From: Phocaeicola_A sp036804505
Lineage (GTDB): Bacteria; Bacteroidota; Bacteroidia; Bacteroidales; Bacteroidaceae
Length of the DNA: 64,000 nucleotides
Reading direction: 5' to 3'
Assembly: GCA_036804505.1 (NCBI GenBank)
Contig: DAIRSI010000016.1
Location: forward strand, 32,891 to 96,890
Shown here piece by piece: positions 16,731 through 26,398 of the stretch. Numbering within the stretch: the first letter of the stretch is position 1; every line of letters starts with the position of its first letter. A program made the translations under genes and the position numbers. Below the pieces are notes generated by a model, which was given only the letters and a program-made list of their open reading frames with translations, was not told where the DNA came from and searched no databases.

Positions 16731-19700
16731 TTAGAAAGTTATACTTACACCACCCATATATGTCTTTGGATTAGGATAATATCCAAGGTCTATGCCGGAA
16801 GCCCAGCTGTTACCAGCTCCATAACCTACTTCAGGATCCATACCATTATAACCTGTAAAAGTTATCAAATTCTGTCCGGTAAAATAAATACGACACTGCT
16901 TTAATGGCATATTTTCCCAAACTTGCTTGATATCATAACCTATTGTAATATTGGAAATCTTCAAATAATCCCCATTTTGCAAATACATATCAGATATCTC
17001 CTTCATGTTGGTATTCTTTCCATCCGAGAAACGGCAATACTTGTTAGTTGTGCCTTCACCTGTCCAGTATTTAGTGACATCCAGACTGGTATAATTCATA
17101 TTTGGAGTATCGCTAAAGTTTCTATAACACTGAGCAATCTGCTGTCCTAATGCACCATAGCCGCTAATGGAAAGATCAAATCCTTTATATGAGCAATTAA
17201 CATTGAGGCCTACATTGTAATGGGGATTAGGATCACCAATCTTTGTCTTGTCACTGACATTGATTTCTCCATCACCATTATAATCAACGAAAATCAAGTC
17301 ACCGGGCTGAGGATTTGCTTGCAGAAAAACACCGCCTTTTGCTTTGTAATCATCAATTTGCGCCTGTGTTTGGAAGACTCCGGCTGTTTTGTATCCCCAG
17401 AAGTAGCCCATCGGATATCCTACTTCAGCACGATAGAATCTGTCTGTATTCTGGGCAAGGATATTTTCATCACCATAAATAATACCTTCCTGATTTGCTA
17501 GTCGAGTTACTTTATTCTTGTTATGTGACAAGCTAAAACTTGCCCCATACTTGAAGTCTCTTCCTACATTATCATTCCATGAAATGGCAATTTCCCAACC
17601 CTTATTTTCAACATCACCACCATTAATATAAGGTGCGCCTGTTCCATAAGAAAGAAGTTGAGGAGCAACAACCAGCCAGTCCTTTGTTTTCTTGCTATAG
17701 ACATCGAAATTAACGCCCAAACGAGAATTCAAGAAGCGGGAATCAAAACCCAAATCAGTTTGTTCTGATGTTTCCCACGAAACGTTTTCATTAGGAAGAA
17801 TATCAGGATAAGCACCCGTGCTGCCATTGTTCTTATCATTATAATAATACTTGGCTCCATCACCGAAAGCAATTGTCGCTACATACTGAAAATTAGCAAT
17901 GTTGCAATTACCGTTCTGTCCCCAACTTCCACGTAATTTAAAGAAGTCGAGCCAACTTTTTGTATTTTGCATGAATTTCTCATTGGTCATCACCCATCCC
18001 ATAGAGACTGACGGGAAATAGCCCCAACGGTGGCCTCGTGCAAAGTTACTGGATCCATCGGCTCTCATCACGACAGTAGCCATATATGTTTCTTTGTAGT
18101 TATAGTTGATACGACCGAAGAAAGATGCCAAAGCGCCATTCGTATTAGGAGCACCACTGATACTTGTATCTGTAGTCGTCAGCCCCTGCGTATTATTAAT
18201 ATAAGCATTCTTGTAGGAATTAGGGAACAAAGAATTTGAATTCTTCACGGAAACACTATTACCGTATCCCCATTTTTCAACTGACTGACCGGCTAGTATA
18301 TCAAAACTGTGTCCGCCAAGTTTGAAAATATAATTCAATGTGTTCTCCCAAGTCCAATTAGTGCTATAGTCTTGAGTCTGCGTGACGTCATCTGTTGTAT
18401 TCGAACTCTTTGCTGTCAATTCATAAACAGGCACATAACTGCGATAGTCAGAATGGTAATATTGCCATCCGCCTGCTGTACGGAATTTCAATCCTGCTAT
18501 CGGCGAAAATTCCAGAAAAGCATTCGATTGCAGGCGATAGCCATTTGTCCCAGCATCAGCATGCGTATATTTTATCAAAGCTAAAGGATTGGTCTGGTCC
18601 GTATCGAAATCCCAATTGTCATCCTTCATATCCTGATAAACGAAATAGTCTCCATTGGAATTATAGGCTGGTAGCAACGGGCAAGCATTGAGCAAGTCAC
18701 GTACGTTATTGCTATAAATACCTCCCAGATTAATACCGCTCTTTTTAGTCGCCGTAAATGTTACATTCTCACCGAATTTAATGATATCACGATCATCTGC
18801 CTTCCATAGGGAATGATCCGAATTCAAGCGAACTGTATATCTGTCATATTTAGGTTGTGCCGGCTTGCCTATAGTCCCTTTTTGATTCAATGCGGAAAAC
18901 CCGAATGCGAATCGAGACATATCGGAGCCACCTGTCAGGTTGACGGCATTACTCATTATTGGTGCCTGATTATCAGTAGATTCTTTCAGCCAATTTGTAC
19001 CATCCCAAGTTCCATTCATAATTTTGGAATATTCATTGGGAATCAAAGATGCAAAATCATACTCCAAAGTTCCGGCACACTTTAAAGCCTCATTGACCAA
19101 TGTCATGTATTCTTTCGCATTAGCCGGACGAATTCCGTTTGTACGAGGGCTTTGAATACCATAATATCCATCATATGTCACAGTCAATTTACCGGCCTTA
19201 CCTTGTTTGGTTGTAACCAAAATAACACCGTTAGCGGCACGAGCTCCGTATATAGCCGCAGAAGCGGCATCTTTCAAAATATCAATTGATTCAATATCGT
19301 TAGGTGACAAAGCTGAGATATTTCCTCCGGCAACTCCATCAATGACATACAGCGGAGTGGCAGAACCTGTTGTTCCCAAACCTCTGATGTTAATCTTATA
19401 ACCTTCGCCAGGTTCTCCTGAATTCTGGGTAATCTGCACTCCGGCAGCTTGACTCTGCAAAGCTCCGAAAGCATCCACCGTATTCAATTTTGAAAGCTTG
19501 TCGCCTGTCACCTGTATAGTAGCACCGGTAACAAGTTTTTTCTTCTGAACTCCGTAACCAACTACTACAACCTCATCGAGTATCTTGGAATTTTCTTTCA
19601 AAACAACATTAATGGAATTTTTTCCACTGATAGGAATCATTTTTTCCTCATATCCAATATAGGATATTACAAGATTACCATCTAAGGGCGCTTCAAGAGA

Positions 19701-20132
19701 AAACTGCCCGTTTACATCTGTAATGGTACCTGTTGAAGTTCCTTTCAACAATACATTGGCTCCGATAATAGGTTCACCTGAAGCGTCTGTAATGAGGCCT
19801 GATACCTTGCCTCTTTTTCCGTTTGGGACAGACTTCCTCACTATTTTCTTTACGATAACATCTCTCCCTCTCATCTCATACGTTACCTCCTGACCTTTTA
19901 GAATTTGCTTGATTGCATCTTCCAATTGGGATGCCTGTACATTAATTATTTTTTGCGTATCCAAATCACCGGCTGCATACACAAAAGAATATCCGCTTTC
20001 TTTTTTCAACTGAGTTATTGCCTCTTTCACAGATACACTATTCATTTTCAATGAAATAGTCTGTGCCACAAGGGTCAAGTTCAGGCAAAACAAAGTTATG
20101 GCCACATATATGACCTTTTTTGTGTAACTCAT
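16731..20132 (-). CDS. SusC-type TonB-dependent transporter with STN signalling domain
   Basis: An 1,133-residue outer-membrane importer with signal peptide (1-23), STN domain (about 28-95, SVKEAITQLKKESGYSFVY), CNA-B-like domain (VSGLITDASGEPIIGANV, about 108-190), DEVVVVGYGVQ, plug segment LKDAASAAIYGARAANGVI, and a beta-barrel ending in Phe. As in the first locus, the STN domain goes with an upstream FecR/sigma pair, so import and transcription are coupled through trans-envelope signalling (family knowledge). The substrate is not readable from the sequence; neighbouring GH43 and SGNH genes suggest an acylated plant polysaccharide. Confidence 0.94.
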   Translation of the reverse strand: MSYTKKVIYVAITLFCLNLTLVAQTISLKMNSVSVKEAITQLKKESGYSFVYAAGDLDTQKIINVQASQLEDAIKQILKGQEVTYEMRGRDVIVKKIVRKSVPNGKRGKVSGLITDASGEPIIGANVLLKGTSTGTITDVNGQFSLEAPLDGNLVISYIGYEEKMIPISGKNSINVVLKENSKILDEVVVVGYGVQKKKLVTGATIQVTGDKLSKLNTVDAFGALQSQAAGVQITQNSGEPGEGYKINIRGLGTTGSATPLYVIDGVAGGNISALSPNDIESIDILKDAASAAIYGARAANGVILVTTKQGKAGKLTVTYDGYYGIQSPRTNGIRPANAKEYMTLVNEALKCAGTLEYDFASLIPNEYSKIMNGTWDGTNWLKESTDNQAPIMSNAVNLTGGSDMSRFAFGFSALNQKGTIGKPAQPKYDRYTVRLNSDHSLWKADDRDIIKFGENVTFTATKKSGINLGGIYSNNVRDLLNACPLLPAYNSNGDYFVYQDMKDDNWDFDTDQTNPLALIKYTHADAGTNGYRLQSNAFLEFSPIAGLKFRTAGGWQYYHSDYRSYVPVYELTAKSSNTTDDVTQTQDYSTNWTWENTLNYIFKLGGHSFDILAGQSVEKWGYGNSVSVKNSNSLFPNSYKNAYINNTQGLTTTDTSISGAPNTNGALASFFGRINYNYKETYMATVVMRADGSSNFARGHRWGYFPSVSMGWVMTNEKFMQNTKSWLDFFKLRGSWGQNGNCNIANFQYVATIAFGDGAKYYYNDKNNGSTGAYPDILPNENVSWETSEQTDLGFDSRFLNSRLGVNFDVYSKKTKDWLVVAPQLLSYGTGAPYINGGDVENKGWEIAISWNDNVGRDFKYGASFSLSHNKNKVTRLANQEGIIYGDENILAQNTDRFYRAEVGYPMGYFWGYKTAGVFQTQAQIDDYKAKGGVFLQANPQPGDLIFVDYNGDGEINVSDKTKIGDPNPHYNVGLNVNCSYKGFDLSISGYGALGQQIAQCYRNFSDTPNMNYTSLDVTKYWTGEGTTNKYCRFSDGKNTNMKEISDMYLQNGDYLKISNITIGYDIKQVWENMPLKQCRIYFTGQNLITFTGYNGMDPEVGYGAGNSWASGIDLGYYPNPKTYMGGVSITF

Positions 20133-20159
20133 AATATTAATTATAAATTGATAAAAACT

Positions 20160-20280
20160 AAAGATTCAGGCCTCCGTTTGGAGTTTTTATATTATTTTTG
20201 CCGAATCTTTTTAAACTCACTCATTCTTGAATTTGAAAAGATATACAAAGCTGGTAGATCTGCAACATCTTCCAGCTTTT
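20160..20280 (-). promoter_or_regulatory. Two stem-loops in the fecR-susC leader
   Basis: AAAGATTC plus GGC (20160-20171) pairs with GCC plus GAATCTTT (20200-20210), one base bulged, enclosing an inner CTCC-GTTT-GGAG hairpin (20172-20183). A second hairpin pairs AAAGCTGG (from about 20247) with CCAGCTTT (to about 20279), extended inward by AGAT/ATCT. The layout mirrors the leader of the first ECF-linked susC at 7081-7153. Confidence 0.55.
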
Positions 20281-20360
20281 ATCTTTTACCTTTCTTTTGT
20301 CAACTACTATTTTCTTTCATATTCATAATAAATTAGATTCAATAAAGGTACTATATCAAA

Positions 20361-21374
20361 TTAATATAACGTTATATTATTTCCTTTTCTGGAATAATGC
20401 ATTTTTCCTGTTGCCGTCAATGCGTTGAGCACTTCTTCAAGGGTCTGCTCTTGGCGAACAAAGTTTCCATAGAATCGAATATCTTTCAAAGAGTCTGTTG
20501 CAAAACTAATTTTCACACTATAACTGCGTTGCAACTCCTTAACGATATCAGTCATCAACTCTTCATCAAAAAACAAATACCCGTTTGTCCATTCCCGGGA
20601 ATTGTTTACTTGCATTGACTGGATTGTCATATTTCCGCTCTTCTTGTCTAGAATGACACATTGGTTAGGTTTCAGAAAAGCCTCTGCTTCATTCTTCAAC
20701 AGATTATTCAAAGCCACCTTTCCTTCCATCAACGATACCATCACTTCTTTGTCATCCGGATAATCCCGGAAATTAAACTTCGTTCCTAACACTCGAACTT
20801 TCAGGTCCTTCGTTTCTACAAGAAACGGAACATCTGCATTATGTCTCACTTCAAAATATCCCTCACCTTGCAGTTCTACCTTGCGATCATCCACTCCGAA
20901 TCCTTGTGAATAGGCTATCCGAGAACCTGCATTCAACCACACTAATGTGCCGTCGGGTAAGTTCAATTTTGTTCGTGATCCCATAGGAGCTTCAACCACA
21001 ATTTGTGCAAAGACTTTCTTCACACTTTCACCGCCTTTATAATAAGATATCATACTGATAGCCAACAAAATTGCCACTACTGCCACATAACGGAAAAACA
21101 AAGGGAAACGTCTGAACGACTTTTCTTTTTCTTGGCAGCCCCGCCTTTCTGTTTTATTTCTAAACAGTTCAAATGCCTTGTTTACATCGTACAAAGAACT
21201 CTCTTTTTCACTTATGGAAGAAAACCAAATCTCTTGCCTTTGAAGGAAATATTTCCTATTCTCAGAAGATTCATTCAACCATACCTTTAATGCCTCTATA
21301 TCTTGACGATTTGCATTACCACTCAGATATGCAACAATCAAATCTTCTTTGTTATTATAATTTTTATCTTCCAT
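20361..21374 (-). CDS. FecR-family anti-sigma factor
   Basis: This 337-residue protein has an N-terminal cytoplasmic helical part with LKVWLNESSENRKYFLQRQEIW, one membrane helix (about 92-110, FFRYVAVVAILLAISMISYY), a FecR domain (APMGSRTKLNLPDGTLVWLN, GTKFNFRDY) and a C-terminal STN-like domain (YSVKISFATDSLKDIRFYG). It would hold the ECF sigma factor encoded 66 bp upstream until the SusC STN domain signals. This is the classic Bacteroidetes arrangement. Confidence 0.94.
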   Translation of the reverse strand: MEDKNYNNKEDLIVAYLSGNANRQDIEALKVWLNESSENRKYFLQRQEIWFSSISEKESSLYDVNKAFELFRNKTERRGCQEKEKSFRRFPLFFRYVAVVAILLAISMISYYKGGESVKKVFAQIVVEAPMGSRTKLNLPDGTLVWLNAGSRIAYSQGFGVDDRKVELQGEGYFEVRHNADVPFLVETKDLKVRVLGTKFNFRDYPDDKEVMVSLMEGKVALNNLLKNEAEAFLKPNQCVILDKKSGNMTIQSMQVNNSREWTNGYLFFDEELMTDIVKELQRSYSVKISFATDSLKDIRFYGNFVRQEQTLEEVLNALTATGKMHYSRKGNNITLY

Positions 21375-21440
21375 TTTTATGTATTCTATGTTTATGACAA
21401 TATTTTCCCTTTGATGGGTAGTCAGAATAGTACTTTTTTT

Positions 21441-22034
21441 CTAAAAGAAAAGAAGCAGATAGAAAAAAGCGAAAAGATAGTTGGAAAGGTCCTTATGGAG
21501 AGAAGACAATGCATTCTTCATATGATATTTCACGGTGTTAACTGAGATTTGCAACTCTTGTGCTATTTCTTCATACTTCTTCCCCTCAAAGCGGCTTTTG
21601 AGGAAGACGCGCCTGCATTCTTCAGGCAAATTCTGTATTGCTTTTTTTACTTCGTTCTCCAATTCCTGCTCAAGCAACGAACCTAAAGGATGCTCTTCAG
21701 TCAGTATATAATTCATATCGGAATCTCCATCCGATAAAAGATTGGAAAAACTAATTTCTGTTCTTTCCTTACTGGAAAGTAAATAATTAATGCACTGGTT
21801 TCTCACCGCCCTTATAAGGTAACTTCTCAATGAAACTGAGATTTGCAGGGTCTCACGAATCTCCCATAGGTGGAAAAAGACATCCCCAACCATTGTCTCT
21901 GCCACGAAATAGTCTTTCACATATTGGTTGGCTATGTGGCAAAGGACGACATAATGATGGTCATATAAATATTTATATGCTATCTCATCGCCTTCTTTCA
22001 ACTGCTTTATGATAAGATCTTCAATTCCAGGCAT
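21441..22034 (-). CDS. ECF-type RNA polymerase sigma-70 factor
   Basis: A 197-residue sigma factor. Region 2 lies around YLYDHHYVVLCHIANQYV and MVGDVFFHLWE (residues about 22-58). Region 4 is a helix-turn-helix at YEEIAQELQISVNTVKYHMKNAL (about 155-177). The hydrophobic C-terminus (LFAFFYLLLFF) resembles that of the first sigma factor in this window and may anchor or be shielded by FecR (inference). It probably controls the fecR-susCD genes downstream. Confidence 0.93.
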   Translation of the reverse strand: MPGIEDLIIKQLKEGDEIAYKYLYDHHYVVLCHIANQYVKDYFVAETMVGDVFFHLWEIRETLQISVSLRSYLIRAVRNQCINYLLSSKERTEISFSNLLSDGDSDMNYILTEEHPLGSLLEQELENEVKKAIQNLPEECRRVFLKSRFEGKKYEEIAQELQISVNTVKYHMKNALSSLHKDLSNYLFAFFYLLLFF

Positions 22035-22059
22035 TTAAGTTTAACAAATAATTTAACGA

Positions 22060-22067
22060 CAAATATA
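22060..22067 (-). promoter_or_regulatory. Probable -7 promoter element for the second sigma gene
   Basis: On the minus strand this reads TATATTTG, a match to TAnnTTTG, 26 bp before the sigma ATG. No convincing -33 TTTG is seen at the right distance. Confidence 0.35.
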
Positions 22068-22096
22068 TCAAATAAATCCTTATCTTGAACGTTTTA

Positions 22097-23860
22097 TTAT
22101 TTCAGAAGTATCGGTTTCAAGACTTTTGCAATCCTACCATAACCCGCTTCATTGGGGTGAAGTCCATCCGAAAACAAAGATTCATCTATTTTACCGTTTC
22201 CATCTTTCAAAAGGAATTGCGAGGTCAAGTCTACCAAATCCACTTTATCGCTCACGGCAAGCTTACTTTTCAGCAAAGCATTCAACTCTGCAATTCGAGG
22301 TTCCAAACCTTTTCGGGGATAAACAGCCAAAACATGTAAATGAGCCCGGGGTTGTTTTTCCTGTATCAGATTTACCAAGCCGATAATACCCGAAACTATT
22401 TCTTCATTAGTATTCTTTTCCAAATTATTCGTTCCTACAAGCATACATATATGTCTGGGACTGCACCCGTCGAGTTCTCCATGATAAATTCTCCAAAACA
22501 CATTTTCTATGCGGTCCCATCCGAAACCCATATTAGTAACATGCTTCTTGCCAAAGAGATAGTTCCATGACTTCACTCCGGAACGACGATGTGCAAGAGG
22601 TTCTCCTCCCCAAAAATTCGTGATGGAATTTCCAATCATGAGGACTTCGGGATTAGTGGTATTATTCATCTTCATCACAGCCTCATGACGTTCTGCCCAT
22701 TCATAATTGTCGGGTTCACGACGCTGGCGGCAAGGCTTAAAGATTTCCATAGGATGAATACCGAGTATCTCATTAATCTTTTTCATGTAGGCCTCCGCAT
22801 AAAGCTGCATGCCGATATCCGAGGCATGCCATCCATCGGTTTGCGAATCAGGAGTCAGGCCAATTTCTTCCTTAGTTAGGTAAAATAGATTTTTCACTCC
22901 GTCGGCAACCAATTGTTCGTATGCTTTTTTTAATTCCCGATTGGTCACCACGCATTCATTTTCGATGGGTGCGTTCGTCTTTCCGTACATGTAGCCGTCA
23001 TTCTCCACCAAGAGGATAGGCGCATCGCTTTTGGCTCTGATTTTCTTTACTCCGGCAAGTGTTCTGCTTACGATGCTGTCATGAACGCGATACATGTTCG
23101 GCATACAGTCGAGAATATACATCCGTGCATCAACTTCCGAAATCAAGTCGTAGACTGCTGCATCCATCAAGGCATTTCCCGAGAAACCAAGGTTGATGAC
23201 TGGCGAATCCGTACGGCGTTGCACTATGTTGGTCCAAGCCATTGCCGGACGTGAGGCCGATGCCCCCTGTGCGATAGATGTTCCGTAAATCAGAATAGGC
23301 TTTTCCGAAGATATCGGAGCAAATTTCAGTTCACAGCTGTCGGGTATTCCTATTTTCAGAGAAGACACCGTATTATATAATGGGAGAAAAAGACGATACT
23401 CATTTCCGCGCTTGTGATAATTGTGATAGGCCAAATCTTTATAATGAAAGGTAATGGTATCACTTGTCTGCGTTCCGAAAGAATAGTTTCCGGGACATGC
23501 GCACCAGTCGGTAACTCCATGGCAATCTGTCGTGTATAGGTCAATTCCACTCACGGCTATAGTTGTCAGATTCGGCAAGCTCTTGTATCCGGATACTGTA
23601 TATTTCACTATGATATCTGGCGCATTGCAATAAAAATCAAGAGATAATCCCGCACTATTGGTAGATAAGCCCCAAACCGGCTCCCTTAAATTATTCTTTG
23701 CTCTCAAAGGAAAGCGATGATAGCATTTACCGATTTCGGCATTCCAGGCACGTCCTTGAACTTGAGGGATTTCCCCTCCAAGAGGATCAATCCATTTTGT
23801 CTGCGCATTCAATGCAAATGACACGATAAATGCAATGAACAAAACACTTTTTCTTTTCAT
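22097..23860 (-). CDS. Secreted protein with two tandem SGNH-hydrolase (esterase) domains
   Basis: This 587-residue protein has a signal peptide (1-19). An N-terminal beta-domain (about 25-185) precedes SGNH domain 1, with block I YGTSIAQGAS (nucleophile S195) and DGWH (D342, H345). SGNH domain 2 has IGNSIT (S412), VGTNN and SDGLHPN (D565, H568). The family removes acetyl or other acyl groups from polysaccharides; two complete active sites suggest two ester positions or substrates. The gene lies 62 bp upstream of the ECF sigma gene in the same direction and diverges from the tandem GH43 gene. A deacylase role ahead of GH43 arabinosidase/xylosidase action is a sensible inference. Confidence 0.85.
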   Translation of the reverse strand: MKRKSVLFIAFIVSFALNAQTKWIDPLGGEIPQVQGRAWNAEIGKCYHRFPLRAKNNLREPVWGLSTNSAGLSLDFYCNAPDIIVKYTVSGYKSLPNLTTIAVSGIDLYTTDCHGVTDWCACPGNYSFGTQTSDTITFHYKDLAYHNYHKRGNEYRLFLPLYNTVSSLKIGIPDSCELKFAPISSEKPILIYGTSIAQGASASRPAMAWTNIVQRRTDSPVINLGFSGNALMDAAVYDLISEVDARMYILDCMPNMYRVHDSIVSRTLAGVKKIRAKSDAPILLVENDGYMYGKTNAPIENECVVTNRELKKAYEQLVADGVKNLFYLTKEEIGLTPDSQTDGWHASDIGMQLYAEAYMKKINEILGIHPMEIFKPCRQRREPDNYEWAERHEAVMKMNNTTNPEVLMIGNSITNFWGGEPLAHRRSGVKSWNYLFGKKHVTNMGFGWDRIENVFWRIYHGELDGCSPRHICMLVGTNNLEKNTNEEIVSGIIGLVNLIQEKQPRAHLHVLAVYPRKGLEPRIAELNALLKSKLAVSDKVDLVDLTSQFLLKDGNGKIDESLFSDGLHPNEAGYGRIAKVLKPILLK

Positions 23861-24029
23861 AGTCTGACAAATATTTGAGTTACAAAGGTCTTTTCTTAGC
23901 AGTTTCTAATTGACCACAAATATAGCAGTTTTAAAAAAGAATATCGCATTGTAAGTTAAAAAAAACTAGAAATTGTAATCATTTTTGTTTACATGAGATG
24001 CTTATAGCTTCAAAAGAAATATTTTTCTT

Positions 24030-24037
24030 TACCTTTG
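24030..24037 (+). promoter_or_regulatory. -7 promoter element (TACCTTTG) for the GH43 gene
   Basis: TACCTTTG fits the Bacteroides TAnnTTTG consensus and lies 27 bp before the ATG at 24065. The -33 element is not clear. Confidence 0.5.
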
Positions 24038-24064
24038 TGACATTCATTAAAACCTAAAAATCAC

Positions 24065-26398
24065 ATGAAAAAACTACTTTCGTCTGTATTGATGCTGTTG
24101 ATTATGGCATCCGCAACTTTTGCACAGAAAAAAGCGTACTTATTTTCCTATTTCACCGGCAATGGAGAAGATGGACTTCATCTGGCTTACAGCTATGATG
24201 GATTGAAATGGACAGCTCTTAATGATGGGAAACCGTATCTCACTCCCATGGTAGGAAAAGACAGGCTGATGCGTGACCCCAGCGTATGCCAAGGACCTGA
24301 CGGGACCTTCCACATGGTATGGACATCAAGCTGGACTGACCGTATCATCGGTTATGCTTCCTCCAAAGATCTCATTCACTGGAACGAACAAAAAGCCATT
24401 CCCGTAATGATGCACGAGCCGACTGCACACAACTGCTGGGCACCCGAACTCTTCTATGACGAACCTTCTCAGACTTATTACATTTTCTGGGCAACCACCA
24501 TACCGGGACGGCACAAAGAAGTGGCAACTTCGGAGAGCGAGAAAGGACTTAACCATCGTATTTACTACGTTACTACAAAGGACTTCAACACATTCTCCGA
24601 AACAAAAATGTTCTTTAACCCTGATTTTTGCGTCATCGATGCTGCTATTGCCGTTGATCCCATCCATAATAACCTACTTATGGTTGTAAAAAATGAGAAC
24701 TCCAATCCTCCGGAAAAGAACCTACGTATCACCCACACAAAAAATATACAGAAGGGATTCTCTACAAAGGTTTCCGCACCTATTACCGGAAATTATTGGG
24801 CGGAAGGACCTTCACCTTTATTCGTAAATGGCTATATGTATATCTACTTCGACAAGTATCGTGACGGTAAATACGGTGCTGTAAGAAGTAAAGATGGGAA
24901 AAACTGGGAAGATGTTTCTGAAACCATATTCTTCCCCAAAGGGACTCGCCACGGAACAGCTTTTAAAGTAAATGCCGCTGTAGTGGACAACTTGTTGAAG
25001 ACGCGCTACTACAACCCGATTATTGCCGATAATATAGCCGACCCCTCCGTTAGCAAATTCGGTGATACATATTATATTTACAGCACCACTGATTTGAACA
25101 AAGGTCTGGCCTTGGCAGGTGCGCCCGTGGTATGGAAATCAAAAGATTTCGTGAACTGGAGTTTCGAAAGCTCCCCAATTCAAGGATTCGACTGGAAAAA
25201 AGGTGAAACCTATACCGATGCAAAAGGAGAAAAGGCTACGGGATATTATCGTTTCTGGGCACCGGGAAAAGTAATTTTCAAAGAGGGAAAATATCACCTC
25301 TACGCCACATTCGTAAAACCGGATGGTGATGCCAGAACCTATCCTTTGGTAGCAGAAAAGCCTGATGGTCCTTTTAACTTTGCAGAATCTTGCGACACCT
25401 TGCCTCATTGCATTGCTCCGGACATTGACGGGGAACCATTCGTGGATGACAATGGAACATCTTATCTGTTCTGGCGCCGCAGAATGGCAGCACAAATGAC
25501 GCCAGACCTTCTGCATCTTTCCGGAGATACCGTCACTATGCAGACTAACCGTCAAGGATATTCCGAAGGTCCCTTCATGTTCAAGCGCAAAGGAATCTAT
25601 TATTATGTGTACACCCTAAGTGGAAATCAGAACTATGTGAATGCCTACATGATGAGCAGAGAATCTCCTTTATCCGGTTTTTCAAAACCTGAAGGCAACG
25701 ATATATTCGTATTCTCTTCTCCTGAAAACAACGTCTGGGGACCGGGGCACGGAAACGTGTTCTATAATGAAGCTACAGACGATTATATCTTTGTATATCT
25801 GGAATATGGAGAAGGTGGTACAACCCGTCAGGTTTTTGCCAATCGCTTGCAATTCAATGCAGACGGAACCATCAAGACTCTTGTTCCCGACCGCAACGGA
25901 ATAGGCTTTCTTGGCACTTGTCAGGATACGCGTAACAATCTCGCCTTTAACGCATCTTTCACGGCATCCAGCACACAGCCACAAAAAGCATACTCTGCAA
26001 GCATTGAGATTCAACCCAATGCACCTCTTGACAACAAAGGTTCCGTAAGAGATTACGGGCGTGTGGATAAATACGAAGCAAGTAATGCCGGCGATGAAAA
26101 CAACGGGACTTACTGGAAAGCAGCCAAAGAAGATACGCAACCTTGGATTATGGTGGATCTGGGAAAAGCCAAGAAAGTAGATGAATGTAAATTTTTCTTT
26201 TTCCATCCATCGGAAGGTCATGCCTGGAGTCTGGAAACATCCGTTGACGGGCAGACATGGAAACCTTGTGCGGAACAAAAGGATATAAAGATATGCTCCC
26301 CACACACAGCAACAGTCAATGACACCGTAAGATTTCTCCGACTTCACATACTTCAAGGCGAAACCGGCCTTTGGGAGTGGAAAGTATTGGCTCTATAA
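24065..26398 (+). CDS. Secreted tandem GH43-like glycosidase with C-terminal discoidin (F5/8C) domain
   Basis: A 777-residue protein with signal peptide (1-20). Domain 1 (about 22-305) is a GH43-type five-bladed propeller with LMRDPSV (general base Asp), NCWAPELFYD and WAEGPSPLF (general acid Glu). Domain 2 (about 318-610) has NIADPSVSKFGDTYYIYST, RFWAPGKV and GYSEGPFMFKRKG, the second complete set. A C-terminal domain (about 660-777) has WIMVDLGKAKKVDECKFFF and LETSVDGQTW, as in sugar-binding F5/8 type C modules. GH43 enzymes act on arabinans, xylans and galactans from plant cell walls. It is the only plus-strand gene of this locus and stands divergent to the SGNH esterase. Its 3' end overlaps the convergent M20 gene by 46 bp. 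Confidence 0.88.
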   Translation: MKKLLSSVLMLLIMASATFAQKKAYLFSYFTGNGEDGLHLAYSYDGLKWTALNDGKPYLTPMVGKDRLMRDPSVCQGPDGTFHMVWTSSWTDRIIGYASSKDLIHWNEQKAIPVMMHEPTAHNCWAPELFYDEPSQTYYIFWATTIPGRHKEVATSESEKGLNHRIYYVTTKDFNTFSETKMFFNPDFCVIDAAIAVDPIHNNLLMVVKNENSNPPEKNLRITHTKNIQKGFSTKVSAPITGNYWAEGPSPLFVNGYMYIYFDKYRDGKYGAVRSKDGKNWEDVSETIFFPKGTRHGTAFKVNAAVVDNLLKTRYYNPIIADNIADPSVSKFGDTYYIYSTTDLNKGLALAGAPVVWKSKDFVNWSFESSPIQGFDWKKGETYTDAKGEKATGYYRFWAPGKVIFKEGKYHLYATFVKPDGDARTYPLVAEKPDGPFNFAESCDTLPHCIAPDIDGEPFVDDNGTSYLFWRRRMAAQMTPDLLHLSGDTVTMQTNRQGYSEGPFMFKRKGIYYYVYTLSGNQNYVNAYMMSRESPLSGFSKPEGNDIFVFSSPENNVWGPGHGNVFYNEATDDYIFVYLEYGEGGTTRQVFANRLQFNADGTIKTLVPDRNGIGFLGTCQDTRNNLAFNASFTASSTQPQKAYSASIEIQPNAPLDNKGSVRDYGRVDKYEASNAGDENNGTYWKAAKEDTQPWIMVDLGKAKKVDECKFFFFHPSEGHAWSLETSVDGQTWKPCAEQKDIKICSPHTATVNDTVRFLRLHILQGETGLWEWKVLAL

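Noticed and set aside
25682..26356. 224-codon minus-strand frame inside the GH43 gene
   Set aside because: Cys/Phe-rich antisense translation without a recognisable pattern; the plus frame is clearly coding.
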